DNA of 64,000 nt from Oreohelix idahoensis (Eukaryota; Mollusca; Gastropoda; Stylommatophora; Oreohelicidae), in assembly GCA_024509875.1 (NCBI GenBank), contig JAMPIV010019840.1, positions 651,501 through 715,500 on the forward strand. Direction: 5' to 3'. Position 1 is the stretch's first letter. Each line of letters starts with the position of its first letter. The notes under the pieces are model-generated. The model was not told the origin of the DNA. It made no database searches and saw nothing but the letters and a program-made list of their open reading frames with translations. Below are positions 53,840-63,139 of the stretch, in pieces. The position numbers and the translations under genes are program-made.

Positions 53840-53930
53840 ACAACATTAGGCACCACGATGGCACGGGACAGGAAGACTTGGCATAAGTTTGTTGAAGGCC
53901 TGCCCTCCTTGGGGAGTTGAAAGGTGATGA
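53840..53930 (+). mobile_element. LINE B 3' end
   Basis: ATGGCACGGGACAGGAAGAC, TTGTTGAAGGCCTGCC, TTGAAAGGTGATGACA: the end of the family, followed directly by SINE D. Confidence 0.7.
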
Positions 53931-54112
53931 CAGTGTCCGAGTAGTTAGAGTTCTTGCTTCTAGCGGCAAAGGGATCAGGTCTGCAATCAGGCCACACACG
54001 TTCCAGTCTATCCGGCTGTAAAAAATGTGTACCTGGCTTTGCTGGTGACTTAGGGAAACAAAGGTATCAAGGAAGGGAATTAGTCATTCAACATTCTAAA
54101 GCTGAGACCTGC
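53931..54112 (+). mobile_element. SINE D next to TSC1 exon 4
   Basis: AGTGTCCGAGTAGTTAGAGTTC (A-box-like), GTTCCAGTCTATCCGGCTG, TTAGGGAAACAAAGG, ATTCTAAAGCTGAGACC. It breaks off about 20 bp before exon 4, at the start of the exon's pyrimidine tract. Confidence 0.75.
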
Positions 54113-54133
54113 CTTTTTTTTTTTTTTTCCCAG

Positions 54134-54278
54134 ACTGAGATTGATGTGCCAATTCTGATGACTGGCGTGATGATGATTGTAATTCTCCTGCCGTCTGTTC
54201 CTGTCAGCATGGGACAACATCTGCAGCGTGTCTTTGATATTTTCAGACGACTTGCCATGTTTTGTGTCAAGAAACCAG
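54134..54278 (+). CDS. TSC1: TSC1 coding exon 4
   Basis: Acceptor is 16 T then CCCAG, donor CCAG|GTTTGA. 145 nt, equal to the human exon as I remember it. Enters in phase 0 and leaves one base (phase 1). Encodes TEIDVPILMTGVMMIVILLP, SVPVSMGQHLQRVFDIFRRL and AMFCVKKP, aligned with human [40 protein letters not shown]. Part of the N-terminal helical core. Confidence 0.95.
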
Positions 54279-54309
54279 GTTTGATAGATCTGTTATTATC
54301 TTTCATGTT

Positions 54310-54460
54310 CGTATATCATCACCATCATCATTATCAACATCATCACCATTATTATCATCATCATCACCACGACTATCACCATTATCACCACCACCATCAT
54401 TAGCAGCATCATCATCACCACCATCATTATCAGCACCATCATCATCACCATCATTTTTCT
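54310..54460. repeat. (CAT/CAC)n microsatellite
   Basis: Imperfect ATCATCACC repeats just after TSC1 exon 4. Confidence 0.95.
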
Positions 54461-55561
54461 TCATGTTCCTTACACAGCATTATACCATCACTACAACTGG
54501 TTCCCCCCTTACAGGAAGCAAGCACCATGCTCTTGTAGCATTTCTTTCTGTGACATTATGTTTTACGTGATGAAATTGCCAGCCACGTGTGTCGCTGCTG
54601 AATTAACATAGTATCAAATATCAGAAGATGATGATGATGAGAATGAACTATGTACAATCTTAGAGGTCATGTGGGATAGTGACGTAGGACCCTGTATATA
54701 AAGACTAACAGAACGACTCTCGAGTCTCTTGAAGCACAGCTTTCCTTGTGGTAGAAGACCAGACATGTAGTGTTCCTCCAACTGTCAAGACACATGACTG
54801 TAACCCAGACCACCATCTGCGTTAACAGATGCCACTGAAAGAAGACACCTGTAACGATGTTAGTCAAGGAATCCAGACTACGTGAAGAGAATTCATGATG
54901 ATCTACTGGTATATAGTGACGATATTAACTCTATAGAATCGACCAGTGAGATAAGCAAAAGTTTTGTGCCGTAGATGTTAGATAACGGATATTTGGTGAT
55001 GTCTGAGATCATGTAGGAGATTGACAAGAAGTACAGAGAAAGACATATTTGTAAAACAAACTAGCATTCAACTGATAAAAGAATACTCCCCGGTGGTAGC
55101 CCGGTTCAAAATGAACATTCAGTAAAGCTAGATGTGATTAGATGCAACTAGATGAAGATAGAGAAATTTGAAGAAGAAACCATGACCAGTGAGAATGGAC
55201 ACAGAATGAAAGACACTGTATTGCATTCACATCAGATTTCTGTAAATACACTCATCAGTGGTCTTAGAATAAGTAAACTATATAAATGTTGTTTCGTCTG
55301 ATTGAAGACACGGTAAACATTTGTGAGTGAGCATCTTAGAATGAAACAAAGGATTTGGGAAACTGTACGACTCATGGGATGGCACTGACCTTCTGTGCTG
55401 ACCATCCTGTCACTGACCGTCTGCTGACCATCCTGTCACACATGCACAACATGCACAACCTCATATTTGTCACCTTATATGACATACCTGAAGGTGCTGT
55501 AGCCTGTTCTTTCTTTGTCTTCAGAGACCCCATCGAACTACACAGAGCATGTTTATATATA
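54461..55561. other. No gene recognised (TSC1 intron 4)
   Basis: Intronic sequence. A short phrase near 55475-55545 (ATGACATACCTGAAGG..TCTTCAGAGACC) resembles pieces at 6421 and 42715. Confidence 0.4.
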
Positions 55562-55804
55562 TACTGCTCAAAAAAAGTTAAAGGCCACTTTCAATTTTTA
55601 GGTCATTTCAACTAAGCTGTTTTTTTTAAAACCTGAACACTCAGTCAAAAACGTTTTGCTGCATTTTGTTGCATGCTTAAACAATGTTTGTTAATCTGAC
55701 AATAAATCAAATCTGTGTTACGTGTGTGTACCTCCAAGGTCAATCAAATGTACGTGGTGGAAAGGGAAATAATGCATGTTTGAAAATGCTTCCTATGGCA
55801 AAGC

Positions 55805-56943
55805 TTCTTCTTCTTCTTTGATCCATAACCGCCAACCGTCAAAGCAGTCAGCGGCCATCACGCCTGGTGGCGTCTTGTAGGGCAGCAACAAATTGATTCC
55901 ACTTTGCTCGGTCGGCGGCCATCCTTCGTACAGTGCCCCAACTGTGGTTCATTCTTTGCATCTCAGCTTCCACAGTTCTCCGCCAAGTTGTTTTTGGTCG
56001 GCCTCTCTTTCGCTTTCCCTCGGGGGTCCATAGGATAGCTGTTCTTGCGATTATCAGGGTCCCTTCTGAGGACATGGCCAACCCAACTCCAGCGTCTGCC
56101 AGCTATGATGGTGTGCATGTCCTCCTGGTTACTCCGAATAAGTAGTTCTTGGTTGCTGATGGTGTTTGGCCAAAAGATTCGGAGAATTTTCCTTAGGCAG
56201 ATTGTGTGGAAGGAGGACAGTTTCGACATTTCCTTCTCTGTTACTCTCCAACATTCCGCACCATAGAGAAGCACAGAAAGTACGCAGCTCTCATACAGTC
56301 TTAATTTGGTGTTTGTGCTGTACTGGGAAGACTTCCAAATGTTGTTGAGAATAGCAAAGGCTGTTCTCGCTTTATTCATTCTGTTGTTAATGTCCTTCCT
56401 AGGTAAGTAAATGTGTCTGTCTGTTCTAACTTCTGGTTCCTTACTGTTATTGGCTCAGGATTGCCCACATTTAGTGTCATGACCTCTGTCTTCTTCAGAT
56501 TGATGTTCAGGCCAACCTGCTGGCCATACTTATTCAGTCTATCAGTTTTGTCTTGAATGTGTTGGTGTGAATGCGCGAGCAGTGCAATGTCATCTGCATA
56601 TTCCAAATCTTCCAGTGTAGAAAACGTTGTCCATCTAATTCCTCTTGGACTGCCCTCTGTTGTCTGGCGCATCACCCAATCTATGACTGTCAAAAATAAT
56701 GTTGTTGATAAGGGGCATCCCTGTCGTACTCCTGTTTTCACTTCGAAAGTTACATTACTCGATCCAACACTGCACGTAAAGTTAGAATAGAGGCTTTTTA
56801 TAATGGAAACAATGTGGCTGGGAATTCCATAAGCCCTCAGAATTTTCCATAGGCTGTCCCTGTGTATGCTGTCGAAAGCCTTTTCAAAATCAACAAAGTT
56901 AATGTACAGCTGTCTCTGCCATTCTGAGCACTGTTCTATAATG
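55805..56943 (-). mobile_element. LINE A copy with 11-bp target duplication
   Basis: Flanked by TATGGCAAAGC at 55794-55804 and 56944-56954, i.e. inserted in the left arm of the Tc1-like element. Minus-strand RT: LYINFVDFEKAFDSIHRDSL (Asp), GVRQGCPLSTTLFLTV, EYADDIALLAHSHQHI (catalytic pair), NINLKKTEVMTLNV, then VLSVLLYGAECWRV, WSWVGHVLRRDPD, RGRPKTTWRRTVEAEM and DRAKWNQFVAALQDATRRDG. At least two frameshifts (near 56376 and 56050). 5' truncated within the RT. Ends GATCAAAGAAGAAGAAG. Confidence 0.92.
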
Positions 56944-57064
56944 TATGGCAAAGCCTGTTGATAAAATTGCTGAAATTTGCTTTTCACGTGCAAGTCGTGA
57001 CTATAGTGAACACATGTCACCCACTTTTCGGAAGGAACGGGCAATGGGTATGTTTGTAACATTT

Positions 57065-57289
57065 ACCATTTTAGCCATAGCTCAGCGAAGACGCTTGACC
57101 AATGTTGACAGATGGAGAGCGATGGCATGGCTGCAGGATGATGTAGGGCTGCGAGAAGTTGCTAGGAGATTAGGAGTTGCCCACTCTGTCATACAAACTC
57201 TGCGTGATCGTTATAATGCAGCCGGCAGTGTCGCAGAACAACGCAGGTCAGGACTCCAAGGTCTACCACAAGACGGCAAGACACGCTGA
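57065..57289 (+). pseudogene. Tc1-like transposase, DNA-binding head only
   Basis: Encodes RRLTNVDRWRAMAWLQDDVG, LREVARRLGVAHSVIQTLRD, RYNAAGSVAEQRRSG, the paired-type helix-turn-helix and start of linker of Tc1/Tc3 transposases. The frame then runs into the right inverted arm. The DDE catalytic domain is entirely missing. Confidence 0.8.
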
Positions 57290-57659
57290 GCCATGGCTAA
57301 AATGGTAAATGTTACAAACATACCCATTGCCCGTTCCTTCCGAAAAGTGGGTGACATGTGTTCACTATAGTCACGACTTGCACGTGAAAAGCAAATTTCA
57401 GCAATTTTATCAACAGGCTTTGCCATAGGAAGCATTTTCAAACATGCATTATTTCCCTTTCCACCACGTACATTTGATTGACCTTGGAGGTACACACACG
57501 TAACACAGATTTGATTTATTGTCAGATTAACAAACATTGTTTAAGCATGCAACAAAATGCAGCAAAAGTTTTTTGACTGAGTGTTCAGTTTTAAAAAAAA
57601 ACAGCTTAGTTGAAATGACCTAAAAATTGAAAGTGGCCTTTAACTTTTTTTGAGCAGTA

Positions 57660-58059
57660 TATATTGATATCAATTCACACTGCCTGTAGTTCCTGGCAGA
57701 CTCTGATAGACAAAGACAGAATAGGACTATCGCCCTATCAGGCATCATAAATGCTTGAGGCAGGTTTTCTGCTAGCAGACAAGTTACAGTGGTGGTTCAG
57801 CACTCCATTAGGAGCACAGAGGACAATAATGATCATGATATCAATTCATATTGTACATTATACTTGTACACTTGTCAAACCTGCATCCAAATCTGGACAG
57901 ATTTTAGGATTGGAAATCTATATCTAACAGAAGTGGATTGCCTTGGCCCCCATCAAGTCCTTAGTAGTTACATAACCAATCTATTTTCATTTTCTTTATT
58001 TCATTTCAAAACTAACGTTTGCTGTTCTTGTCCTTTTTTTGAATTATTGTTATATATAT
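57660..58059. other. No gene recognised (TSC1 intron 4)
   Basis: No element or ORF of note. Confidence 0.5.
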
Positions 58060-58325
58060 TTATCAGCATTATCACCCCCATAGCTCCTCATGCAGCATTG
58101 ACCTTCAACAAATTCATGCCAAGTCCCTCCTGTCCTGTTCCATCCACTTTCCATGTCTTCTTTATCACTTACATTTCTCTCTTCAGTTCTCTTCTCCATG
58201 TTTTTTCAGCCTTCTTCCCCTTTTACCGTAGAAACTCCAGAACACAGGCTGCCTTGTAATGCTATCAGTAGGTTTTGTTAATGTGAGTCCTATCCATCAC
58301 AGTTGTATTTGTCTTGTAGTGTTAT
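58060..58325 (-). mobile_element. LINE B fragment, left of SINE C
   Basis: ACCTTCAACAAATTCATGCC, AACACAGGCTGCCTTGTAAT, GAGTCCTATCCATCAC. It continues at 58708-58800 after the SINE, partly duplicating the GAGTCCTATCCATC block. Confidence 0.65.
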
Positions 58326-58707
58326 TGGGAGCCGCGGTAGCACAGTGGTTAGTACACTGGCTTCCTAGTTCGGTGGTCCATGAACAGGACCCCTGAACGG
58401 TTCGATCCCCACTTGGCAGTTGAGGTGGGATACAAAGAATGAATTAGCCACTGCACAAAGGATGGGGGCCGACCAAAGCAAAGTGGAAGCATTTTTTTTT
58501 TAGACCGCAAACAGGCGGCAGCTAGGCTCCAAAGTCGACCCAGCCTCAGGAATTGGGTACCAGGGCAACTCTGGGAAGGTTAAGGCGGCCGGCATGATGC
58601 TGACCTCATCACCCCTAGTGTACCAATGTTCAAGAAAATACGGGCCTAATACCGTATTCCCAATATGCCTCAATAAATGTATAAATGGATCCTTGTCCTC
58701 TCCTTTT
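58326..58707 (+). mobile_element. SINE C, plus strand, mosaic with LINE A blocks
   Basis: tRNA-like head GAGCCGCGGTAGCACAGTGG then TTAGTACACTGG, B-box GGTTCGATCCCC, body GACCCAGCCTCAGGAATTGG. Flanked by TGTAGTGTTAT at 58315-58325 and 58708-58718. It is longer than other copies because blocks identical to the LINE A fragment at 58890-59101 sit at 58379-58399, 58429-58447, 58449-58491 and 58512-58524. Confidence 0.88.
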
Positions 58708-58800
58708 TGTAGTGTTATCAGTAAGTTTCCTCAATGTGAGTCCTATCCATCGCTGTCATCATCATTAGTTCCACATTGGTGACCTTGTCATACCATTTCT
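58708..58800 (-). mobile_element. LINE B fragment, right of SINE C
   Basis: GTAGTGTTATCAGTAAGTTTCC, GAGTCCTATCCATCGC, CACATTGGTGACCTTGTCATACC. Confidence 0.65.
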
Positions 58801-58814
58801 ATCCTGTTCTACGG

Positions 58815-59115
58815 AAATACACACCATCATAGCTGGCTGGTACTGGAGTTGGGTTGGCCATATCCTCAGAAGAGAACCTGATGCCGTCACATGAACAGGA
58901 CCCCTGAACGAAAGTAAAAGAGAGACTGACCAAAAACAACTTGGCGGAGAACTGTGGAGGTCGAGATACAAAGAATGAATTAGAGCTGGGGCACTGCACA
59001 AAGGATGGGGGCCGACCAAGCAAAGTGGAAGCAGTTTTTTGCTGACCTACAAGACACCACCAGGCATGATGGCCTCTGACTGCTTTGACAGGCGGCAGCT
59101 AAGGTTCAAAGAAGG
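58815..59115 (+). mobile_element. LINE A 3' fragment, plus strand
   Basis: CATCATAGCTGGCTGGTACT, GGTTGGCCATATCCTCAG, GACCAAAAACAACTTGGCGG, AAGCAAAGTGGAAGCAG, GACTGCTTTGACAGGCGGCA: the same 3' region as 55805-56120 in the other strand. Diverged, with a 12-bp deletion near 58897 relative to the other copies. Confidence 0.8.
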
Positions 59116-59164
59116 ATTCTATACAAGCACTAATTTGTGATAGTCTGTAATATCTTGGTTGTTT

Positions 59165-59260
59165 TTTTTTTAATTTTTAATTTTGTTGCTGTCCATGTTT
59201 CAGAGCCATAGGGTAGGAAGGACTTCACATTTAAGTTGAAGTTTCTGATTTATATGTTGG
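59165..59260 (-). mobile_element. LINE B RT scrap
   Basis: GTCCATGTTTCAGAGCCATA, CATTTAAGTTGAAG: the thumb block also seen at 44630 and 47735. Confidence 0.55.
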
Positions 59261-59499
59261 GGTTCATTTCTTTTGATCTTCATATATCACCGTCTTACAT
59301 ATACCTTGTACATTGTATATTCTTTTCTTTTTTTTAAATATCATTGAATGTTCCTACAACTTTGTCTATATTGTGGCCAAGACGTATGTACGATTCTACA
59401 TTTTGTAATTGTGTATTTCACCACAGTTATTTTGCTTGGACTGTAAAATTATGAATTAATCTGTTGTTAAATTGTTTTGTTTTTTTAATTTGTCTCCAG

Positions 59500-59579
59500 C
59501 AAACACACCAGAAGTTTTTGTGCTTCATTTGCAAGTTGTTTTGTACAGCCTTTTCCAGCGCTTGTATGGCATGTACCCA
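59500..59579 (+). CDS. TSC1: TSC1 coding exon 5, 3' end missing
   Basis: Acceptor AATTTGTCTCCAG. The first two bases complete the Ala codon begun in exon 4 (phase 1). Encodes NTPEVFVLHLQVVLYSLFQR, LYGMYP, aligned with human [26 protein letters not shown]. The next codon (59580) is TAA and similarity ends abruptly. The human exon continues about 25 residues (CNFVSFLRSHY... to EEVVK) before the splice that joins to PMMEHV, the start of exon 6 here. No good donor is present at the break (CAT|GTACCC is the only GT nearby), and I do not find the missing codons before 62116. Confidence 0.88.
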
Positions 59580-59582
59580 TAA

Positions 59583-60479
59583 AACAACAATAATCACCTG
59601 ACAGATTTACCGTTTTATTTCTTTCATCAGCAAGTTCTGTTCTAAAAAAAGGAGTAACTTCCATTATGTTAAAATGTATGAGGAACGGAACATTAATGAC
59701 GTAACGTCGATTTGGCTTTGGGTTTGATGTACGCTTTCGTTCTGGCCTTTAAGAGTTAACTTCACTTCTATGTCACTTTCATGTCACTTTCAAATCTTGC
59801 AGTCAATTTTTCAATCACTTTCAGATGAGCAATAGCTCTGAAACTTGGCATAGTTGTGTATTCCCGATGACAATAATAATCAGTCAATTATTTAATAATT
59901 TAACATTGTAATTATGACATTATGAGTAACTGAATTTTTTCGTAAAGAAATGTAAACAAAACAGGGGCCATAATCAAGTTAATTAAAAATTCAAGAGTAC
60001 GTGGTGTGCTTTATTTTTTTTCTATGCATAAAACAGGGCTGTACTCAAACAAGTGTTTAGCTAAATCAAGGGAAACAATCCAAATTATAAAATTATGAAT
60101 CAAGGGAAAGTCGAGTTTGATCTGTAGATGGCCTTCAAATTGAAGAAATTGATTGCACCAAATTAACCGGCACAAAGCCATGTAATATTGACTCAAGAAA
60201 TGGATTGCTTAAGAAATTTTAGACCAGATTTACAATAAGTTAAAATATTGTTTATGTTTTAATATGTCATAATTTTTCTAAAAAGAAGAAAATAAAAAAT
60301 ATTTAAAAAATATTTTAAATGCACGCTTTTAATGCACTAAAAACCTAATAATAATTTTTCAAGGTTTATAGCTTGCAATAAAAAAAATGTAACATCAAAT
60401 TGACAAAAAGTGTGGGGCACTGATTCTGCATGAAATTAACTTCTGCTTTATACTTCATTAGACACTTATGGGTTAAATA
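59583..60479. other. No gene recognised (between TSC1 exons 5 and 6)
   Basis: AT-rich sequence. Searched by eye for the missing part of exon 5 without success. Confidence 0.5.
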
Positions 60480-60800
60480 TATGATAAGCGCTTAAGCCAC
60501 CCAACTTGGGATGGTAGCACAAAACAGTAGTGTCATGAGGATTTTCAATATCATCCAGAAATGTATCAACACTGTGTTTGATGGTCACACAAAACAGTTG
60601 TGTCACGACGATTTTCAAAGTCATCCAGAAAAGTAAGCTACACTTGTTTGATGGTAGCACAAAACATTTGCGTCATGAGAATTGTCAAAATCATCCAGAA
60701 ATGTAAGCTACACTGATGGTAGCACAAAACAATTGTGTCATGAGGATTGTCAAAATCATCCAGAAAAGTAAGCAACATTGTGTTTGATGGTAGCACAAAA
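60480..60800. repeat. Minisatellite, about 65-70 bp units, five copies
   Basis: GATGGTAGCACAAAACAGTTG, TGTCATGAGGATTTTCAA, ATCATCCAGAAATGTAAGC recur five times with small indels. Confidence 0.9.
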
Positions 60801-60802
60801 CG

Positions 60803-61204
60803 GTGCTATTTAATATCTATATAGTAAAAGTAGCCACCATTCAGCCAACTGGGTTGGAACGAACATTGACTTTTGCTGAAGATATATTCATTTACAGAAC
60901 TGACACTGATGGACAAGAAATGGTTAATAGCATACATGGGACACTACAGAAGGTGTCTAAATGGTGCAAGGAAACTGACTCTAAAGTCAATTCCCAACAA
61001 ACCTGCGTGATGTGGTGCTACTTGAACACTCCATTGTGAAAACAGACCTCCCAGATATTACTCTGATTAGACAGAAAATTGAAAGGCACAAAAGGCTGAA
61101 ATACCTTGGAGTTACATTCGATCGCGGGCTCTCATATAAGTACCATGTTGAACAAATCACACGGAAATGCAGGAAAGGTCTAGCAGCCGTGAAAACACAG
61201 AATA
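60803..61204 (+). pseudogene. LINE RT fragment with altered active site
   Basis: Plus strand: VLFNIYIVKVATIQP, LTFAEDIFIYRTDTDGQEMV (position of the catalytic FADD, second residue of the pair changed from Asp-Asp to Glu-Asp), QKVSKWCKETDSKVNSQQT and KRLKYLGVTFDRGLSYKYHV, then KCRKGLAAVKT. Jockey/BS-like. 5' and 3' parts absent and one frame change near 61015. Confidence 0.75.
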
Positions 61205-61216
61205 CAGGAAGAACAC

Positions 61217-61457
61217 TTCTTCTTCTTGGATTCTTAGCCCCTGACTGACACAGCAGTCATTGGCCATCACACCGAGTCGCGTCTTGTGGGGCAGCAATAA
61301 ACTGTCCCCATTTTGCTCGGTCGGTGGCCATCCTTTGTGCCATGCCCCAACTCTGGTTCATGCTTTGCATCTCAGCCTCCACTGTTCTCTGCTAGGTGTC
61401 TGCCGCTCTTCTGGGGTCCATAGCATGTCAGTTCTGGTAATGGTGTCAGGGTCACTG
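61217..61457 (-). mobile_element. LINE A 3' fragment with 12-bp target duplication
   Basis: Flanked by CAGGAAGAACAC at 61205-61216 and 61458-61469. Ends (minus) AAGAATCCAAGAAGAA. Only 241 bp long. Confidence 0.88.
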
Positions 61458-61469
61458 CAGGAAGAACAC

Positions 61470-62115
61470 GGCTAATTCCAATCCCTATTTTATTCAGCAT
61501 AACAATTTAGCAATGACACGGCTTGAGTTGACATTATCAACACTTTCTCTCAGCACAATGTGGCCTTACAACATGCTACAATAATAATAACACTATTAAG
61601 GCAAGGTCAAACTTGACTACAATAATATATCTGACACAAACTTCATAATTGCGTGCTAATACAAGCTAGGTTCAACTCAAGAAAAACCAACCTGACGAAA
61701 TAGCTGGGCAACCATTCGGCCTGCAGCAGGAAAACTTCTAGCAACCATCTTCTGATAGAATAACTGCAGAATACAAAATAACTAACGGGTCTGTCTCTCC
61801 CAGCAGCATGACCGCTTTCCACAAGCAGGCCTTTAAAACTGACTACTTTCCTGTCTTAACCATGGTGCTTAACCACCTGACGTGGTCTCGTGTTCATGGG
61901 AACTGAACAGCTCATGACTAAAGCTTTGGACTATCAATAACTACTCGTTATCTATACTCTCCTTGGAGCCATTTGCAAAGCACACACCTGTTACATTTGT
62001 CATCAAACATCACATGACAATTATTATTACTCCAAGCCACTGGTTAAGCATGAAGAAGTTTACAGAAAAGAGATCCATATTGAATTGTTCACAGATGCTT
62101 TATTTATCATTTCAG
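61470..62115. other. No gene recognised (before TSC1 exon 6)
   Basis: No repeat that I can name and no coding stretch. Ends in the pyrimidine tract TTATTTATCATTTCAG of exon 6. Confidence 0.5.
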
Positions 62116-62189
62116 CCAATGTTGGAGAGGGTTAAGCTCCATCCAAAGTTAATAACGGGACAGAATGAAGTGGAAACATCAGCAAGCAG
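62116..62189 (+). CDS. TSC1: TSC1 coding exon 6
   Basis: Acceptor TTATTTATCATTTCAG, donor AGCAG|GTCAGT. 74 nt, the exact length I remember for the human exon. Encodes PMLERVKLHPKLITGQNEVE, TSAS plus two bases, aligned with human [24 protein letters not shown]. Starts in phase 0. The next exon (human WKRLETHDVV..) is not seen in the remaining 1.8 kb and should lie outside the window. Confidence 0.92.
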
Positions 62190-62229
62190 GTCAGTGTCAC
62201 ATTTTGCAGGTTCTCTTTTTTTTTTTAAT

Positions 62230-62860
62230 TCTTTATTCTTTCACTCCGCAAGGGGCATAAGGTAAAGGTAAAGGAACCCGTTACACGCCCATTGAGGCAT
62301 ATTGGGAATATGGTGTTAGGCCTATATTATCTTGACTGTCGGCACACTAGGGGTGATGTGGTCGGCATCACGCCGGTCGCCTTAACCTTCCCAGAGTTGC
62401 TCTGGTACTCGTTTGGGGCTAAGTCGACCCAGGAGCCGTTTGTGGCCTTAAAAAATTCCCACCTCATCTGGGGATCAAACCATAGACCACTGCGTTAGGA
62501 AGCCAGTGCACTAACCACTATGCTACCGCAGCTCCAAGGGGCATAAGCCTTCAGCTAACTCATGTCAATACTCCTGCCCTGTATCACCAGCTCAAGGTCT
62601 TTCTGTCTTCCTGATCCCTTTCATTTCTCATCTCCATGTGTTTATTGGTCTCCTTCCATTTTTCTTACCATGGGTTTTCCAGAACAAGGACTGCCTTGTA
62701 ATGCTGTTGGCAGGTTTCCTTAATGTGTGTTCTATACATTGTTAGCATCGTCTTCCTAATCTCTTGGTCCACTGGTGCTCGTCTGGTTCTTGTCATCAGT
62801 TCCACACTGGCGACCTTATTGTACTACTGAAATCCTTCTCTGTGTAGGCACATATCTTCT
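62230..62860 (-). mobile_element. LINE B fragment split by SINE C
   Basis: Outer parts 62230-62261 and 62548-62860: CACTCCGCAAGGGGCATAAG, CCTTCAGCTAACTCATG, CCAGAACAAGGACTGCCTTG, CACACTGGCGACCTTAT. Confidence 0.7.
62262..62535 (-). mobile_element. SINE C, minus strand, with target duplication
   Basis: Flanked by AAGGGGCATAAG at 62250-62261 and 62536-62547 (12 bp). The 3' tail (minus) is CCTTTACCTTTACC, and the head shows GGTTTGATCCCC. Confidence 0.92.
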
Positions 62861-63139
62861 TATAACTGCTGCAGTATTATCTCGTGCGCGGTGTTTAGTA
62901 CATAACATTCTGATTTAAATTTATACTGTTGACAAGTGTTGATTGTTCATTAATGGATACTTGTGTAGAATAGAAGGATAGAACTGATGACAAGAACCTG
63001 ACAAGTGCCAGTGGAACAAAGCAGGCTGACATTGAAAACAAGGCACTTGCATAAAAGAATTTAAAATCTCTCTCATTATATTTGCACTGAATGTGTGAAG
63101 TATGCGTTTGTTTCTTCAATGGGTTTTCCCACTACGGTG

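Larger units (their letters stand above)
55564..57657. mobile_element. Tc1-like fold-back transposon, split by LINE A
   Basis: Ends CTGCTCAAAAAAAGTTAAAG on both sides (inverted), flanked by TA (55562-55563, 57658-57659), the Tc1/mariner target. After removing the LINE (55805-56943 and one target copy) each inverted arm is about 374 bp (55564-55804 plus 56955-57087, and 57284-57657). The unpaired centre is about 196 bp and encodes only a helix-turn-helix. Confidence 0.88.

Noticed and set aside
61688..61712. CTGACGA near 61691 as a second hammerhead
   Set aside because: No complementary stem II and no GAAA follow.
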